In this document: positions 14,809 through 16,882 of the stretch, in pieces
How the letters are laid out: each line of letters starts with the position of its first letter
Position numbering within the stretch: position 1 is the first letter of the stretch
Assembly (NCBI GenBank): GCA_021162265.1
Contig: JAGGZA010000018.1
Coordinates: 1 to 16,882, forward strand
DNA from: Candidatus Aerophobota bacterium
Lineage (GTDB): Bacteria > Aerophobota > Aerophobia > Aerophobales > B3-G15
Length of the DNA stretch: 16,882 bases
Direction of reading: 5' to 3'
Made by a program: the position numbers and the translations under genes
The notes under the pieces: model-generated
Databases searched by the model: none
Seen by the model: only the letters and a program-made list of their open reading frames with translations
What the model was told of the DNA's origin: nothing

Positions 14809-16728
14809 CTATAAAGTAACCTCAACTCCTCCTTTTACTGTCCTGCCCGGCATAGGATAACCTTTTATGTCCGCATACTTTTCATTAAAAAGATTATCCA
14901 CTTTGATAAAAACATTATATTTCCCAGCTAATTTAAAACTCAGTTTTGCCCCAACCAAGCTGTAAGGAGGAAGTTTTTCTGTATTCTCTCTGTCAGCATA
15001 TCTTTCTCCAACTACCTTACCTTCAAGGGGGAGTTGAAGGTTGGGTTGCACCTCGTAATCAAGGGCTAAAAAAAGCTTATTTTGAGGACGATAAGGTAAG
15101 AAATTACCCTTAAATTCTTTATCATCTTTTGCTTTAAGATAGGTATAATTTAAAATAAAAGATAGTTTTTTAAAAGGTTTTACTTTCACCTCCCCTTCTA
15201 AACCATTTATTTTAGCCCTATCTACATTCTGAGGTTCCCATCTATAAGGAGAAACCTCTGTCCAGCTTATTAAATTGTCCACACAGGATGAGAAAAAGGT
15301 TATTCTTCCAAGTATTCTGGATGAAAAAATATGCTCAATGCCCACCTCATATTCTGATGATCTCTCAGGTATGAGGTTGGGATTTCCAAAAAGTCCCATT
15401 CCTCCTCCCCAATCTTCCTTCCAGTAAAGATCGTCCATCGTGGGTGGTCTAAAAGCACTTCCCCAGGAGCCCCTGAGAGAAGTAAGCTCTCCCAGACGAT
15501 AAAGAAAGCTAACCCTCGGGCTTAACTGGTAACCATAAATTGAATGACTATCATACCTTGCTCCTAATACCACAACAAAGTCAGGAAAGGTTTTCACCTG
15601 ACTCTCAAGATAGAGAGCACCAAGGCTTGCTCCCTTTTTTCCTCCAATTCTGGAGGTTCCATCAATTGTTCTGACATCCACTTCATCTCTTCTCAGGCTA
15701 ACTCCCCAGATGAATTTCTGTCGTGAATTAAAGAAAAAAATATCCTGAAAATTTACGCCGTAAGTTTTGCTTTCCGTCGTATCTTTCTGGAACCAATCAG
15801 GATTTTCATAGATGATTTCATCCTGATTCAAATAGCCCTTGAAAGAAAAATAAGAGCCTCCCCGTTTCCATTTACAGGTAAGATCAAGCCAGCTTTTCCT
15901 GTTCTCTTGAGTAGAAGCCGGAGTGGGCCAGTCAATAGATCCCGGGATACCCCTTTTATCCTGATAGTATCCTCCGGAAAGAACAAAGGGAGAATAGACC
16001 ACCTTACCCGTAAGGTTAAAAAAATCCTTCCAGCTATTCTGGCGGTCTCCCCCGGAATAACCCTTCTCACCGGTAAAAAGATAACCAGCTTTATCATTAC
16101 CTTTTCCATAAAGCAAACTATATGAGCTTGCATTGAAATTACCACAGGATAAGCATGCTCTAATTACAGGAGTTTTCGGAGGATTCTTGGTAATTATATT
16201 TATCACCCCTCCCAAAGCTCCTCCTCCATACAAAGCGGAAAAGGGACCCCTTATCACCTCAATTTTCTCTACACTATTTAAGGGAAATTCTGAAAGATCA
16301 ACATCTCCTGAGGAGGCTAAATTCACACCTCTACCGTCAATCATCACCAGAACCTGATTAGCCGAACTTCCTCTTAAACTAATACTGCTTATTCCATTAA
16401 GACCATAGCTTTTAACATCTACTCCTGCTACTTTATCCAACAACTCCGCTACGTTTTTAGCCCTGGAAGATTTAATCTCTTCTGCAGTAATTACAGTCAC
16501 AGAACCTGGGGTGTCCTTTAAAAGCTGCGGAAATTTTGTGGCAGTAATTACAATCTCACCAAGATCAAATATCTGCCCTGCTCTGCTATAGTTTACGGGA
16601 AAAAAGACAGCAACCACTACTATCGCAAAGAAAAGAAGGAAAGAAGAAAGTAAATCAAAAAATCTTCTTCCTTTTCTTTTCCCCGTCCAACTTTTTAACC
16701 CAGCACAATTTAAACCATCTTTTTTCAT
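14809..16728 (-). CDS. TonB-dependent outer-membrane receptor, BtuB-like (probable corrinoid importer)
   Basis: A 639-residue outer-membrane gated channel. The signal peptide is long, with a basic n-region to about 22, a hydrophobic core at 29-44 and likely cleavage after SRA (50). A TonB-box-like segment EIVITATK follows (58-65). The plug domain spans about 66-180, with GSVTVITAEEI, ISLRGSSANQVLVMIDGR and GPFSALYGGGALGGVINIIT. The remaining 450 residues form a beta-barrel ending in the family-typical DNLFNEKYAD and GRTVKGGVEVTL. The terminal residue is Leu rather than the aromatic residue common in proteobacterial porins. Length and architecture resemble BtuB (614 residues in E. coli). The substrate is inferred from the upstream riboswitch-like leader; barrel sequence alone would not separate corrinoid from siderophore or metal import. 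A strong AAAGGAGG lies eight bases before the ATG. Confidence 0.92.
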   Translation of the reverse strand: MKKDGLNCAGLKSWTGKRKGRRFFDLLSSFLLFFAIVVVAVFFPVNYSRAGQIFDLGEIVITATKFPQLLKDTPGSVTVITAEEIKSSRAKNVAELLDKVAGVDVKSYGLNGISSISLRGSSANQVLVMIDGRGVNLASSGDVDLSEFPLNSVEKIEVIRGPFSALYGGGALGGVINIITKNPPKTPVIRACLSCGNFNASSYSLLYGKGNDKAGYLFTGEKGYSGGDRQNSWKDFFNLTGKVVYSPFVLSGGYYQDKRGIPGSIDWPTPASTQENRKSWLDLTCKWKRGGSYFSFKGYLNQDEIIYENPDWFQKDTTESKTYGVNFQDIFFFNSRQKFIWGVSLRRDEVDVRTIDGTSRIGGKKGASLGALYLESQVKTFPDFVVVLGARYDSHSIYGYQLSPRVSFLYRLGELTSLRGSWGSAFRPPTMDDLYWKEDWGGGMGLFGNPNLIPERSSEYEVGIEHIFSSRILGRITFFSSCVDNLISWTEVSPYRWEPQNVDRAKINGLEGEVKVKPFKKLSFILNYTYLKAKDDKEFKGNFLPYRPQNKLFLALDYEVQPNLQLPLEGKVVGERYADRENTEKLPPYSLVGAKLSFKLAGKYNVFIKVDNLFNEKYADIKGYPMPGRTVKGGVEVTL

Positions 16729-16744
16729 ACCTCCTACCTCCTTT
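16729..16744 (-). promoter_or_regulatory. Doubled Shine-Dalgarno of the receptor gene
   Basis: AAAGGAGG (16744-16737) lies eight bases before the ATG and a second GGAGG (16734-16730) lies one base before it. The first has ideal spacing and fixes the start at 16728. The second is too close for initiation and may only add ribosome affinity. The AT-only stretch 16745-16764 upstream is expected to leave the site unpaired. Confidence 0.7.
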
Positions 16745-16772
16745 AAAATTTTTTAAAATTTTAACAAAAAAA

Positions 16773-16805
16773 GCCCTGGCCTCCTCTTTTTAAGGAAACC
16801 AGGGC
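16773..16805 (-). terminator. Intrinsic terminator in the receptor leader
   Basis: On the minus strand GCCCTGG and CCAGGGC form the base of a 13-bp stem (16805-16793 with 16785-16773, including two G-U pairs) with a 7-nt loop. Seven U residues follow (16772-16766). It stands upstream of the receptor start, not after a gene end, so it must be conditional. It overlaps an alternative antiterminator stem. The flanking A-run makes it symmetric, so it could also stop plus-strand transcription. Confidence 0.85.
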
Positions 16806-16833
16806 TTTTTATTATCTTTCAAATAAAAAACCC
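16802..16833 (-). promoter_or_regulatory. Antiterminator stem competing with the leader terminator
   Basis: GGGTTTTTTATT (16833-16822) can pair with AATAAAAAGCCC (16813-16802) across an 8-nt loop: 12 pairs, one of them G-U. The 3' strand contains the first four bases of the terminator's 5' arm, so the two stems exclude each other. Ligand binding upstream would have to release the antiterminator to switch transcription off. Confidence 0.65.
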
Positions 16834-16834
16834 G

Positions 16835-16882
16835 CAACTTCTCATCTCGCGAAGAAGAGGGGCAAGTTTCTGCAGGCAGGTA
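16835..16882 (-). promoter_or_regulatory. 3' part of a probable cobalamin riboswitch aptamer, cut by the window edge
   Basis: On the minus strand the window opens with TACCTGCCTGC, whose ACCTGCCT matches the 3' half of the B12-box consensus (AGYCMGGAGACCKGCC-type). A hairpin follows, CTTCTT pairing with GAGAAG (six pairs with a G-U, 16857-16852 with 16843-16838) and loop CGCGAGAT. It sits where the peripheral kissing hairpin of cobalamin riboswitches is found. The antiterminator, terminator and a BtuB-like receptor come next. The aptamer core is outside the window, so ligand identity is inferred. Confidence 0.5.

Noticed and set aside
16745..16764. AT-only palindromic stretch before the receptor ribosome binding site
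   Set aside because: It is made of runs of A and T, where self-complementarity is expected by chance. It more likely just keeps the ribosome site open.

Overview
This window looks like chromosomal DNA from an AT-rich, Gram-negative (diderm) bacterium. An outer membrane is implied by a TonB-dependent receptor with a signal peptide and by a full ExbB-ExbD-TonB set. The standard genetic code is used, with TGA as stop and TTG as an occasional start. The mix of a Gld-like ABC system with DUF4340, LarB/LarC and a TonB-TPR cluster would fit a deep-branching uncultured diderm lineage, but the phylum cannot be fixed from sequence alone. No CRISPR array, tRNA, rRNA, insertion sequence or phage gene was seen.

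Left third (1-6136, + strand): one tightly packed gene run. It starts with the tail of an upstream gene (possibly dctQ) and the TRAP transporter large permease dctM. It continues without a terminator into an ABC ATPase, an ABC-2 permease, a GldG-type auxiliary membrane protein and a four-repeat DUF4340 protein. Gaps are 6 nt or less, or genes overlap, so one transcript is likely.

Middle (6113-10993, - strand): larC and larB, two enzymes of nickel-pincer cofactor synthesis, have their own promoter. Upstream of them lie an MFS transporter and an M23 cell-wall peptidase, the latter with a strong extended -10 promoter. larC overlaps the DUF4340 gene tail to tail by 24 bp. A perfect 14-bp inverted repeat lies at the junction of the LarC1-like and LarC2-like halves.

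Right third (11059-16882, - strand): an operon reading TonB-dependent receptor, exbB, exbD, tonB, TPR protein. Its leader, cut by the window edge, carries an apparent B12-box fragment, a strong intrinsic terminator and a mutually exclusive antiterminator. That is the layout of a transcriptional cobalamin riboswitch, so the receptor is probably a BtuB-like corrinoid importer powered by its own Exb/TonB motor. A 20-bp hairpin sits between receptor and motor genes and may separate their expression. The TonB-like protein has an unusually long, Ser/Phe-rich, cysteine-containing linker.

The most rewarding items are the riboswitch expression platform, the larC junction hairpin, the receptor-exbB hairpin and the odd TonB linker.
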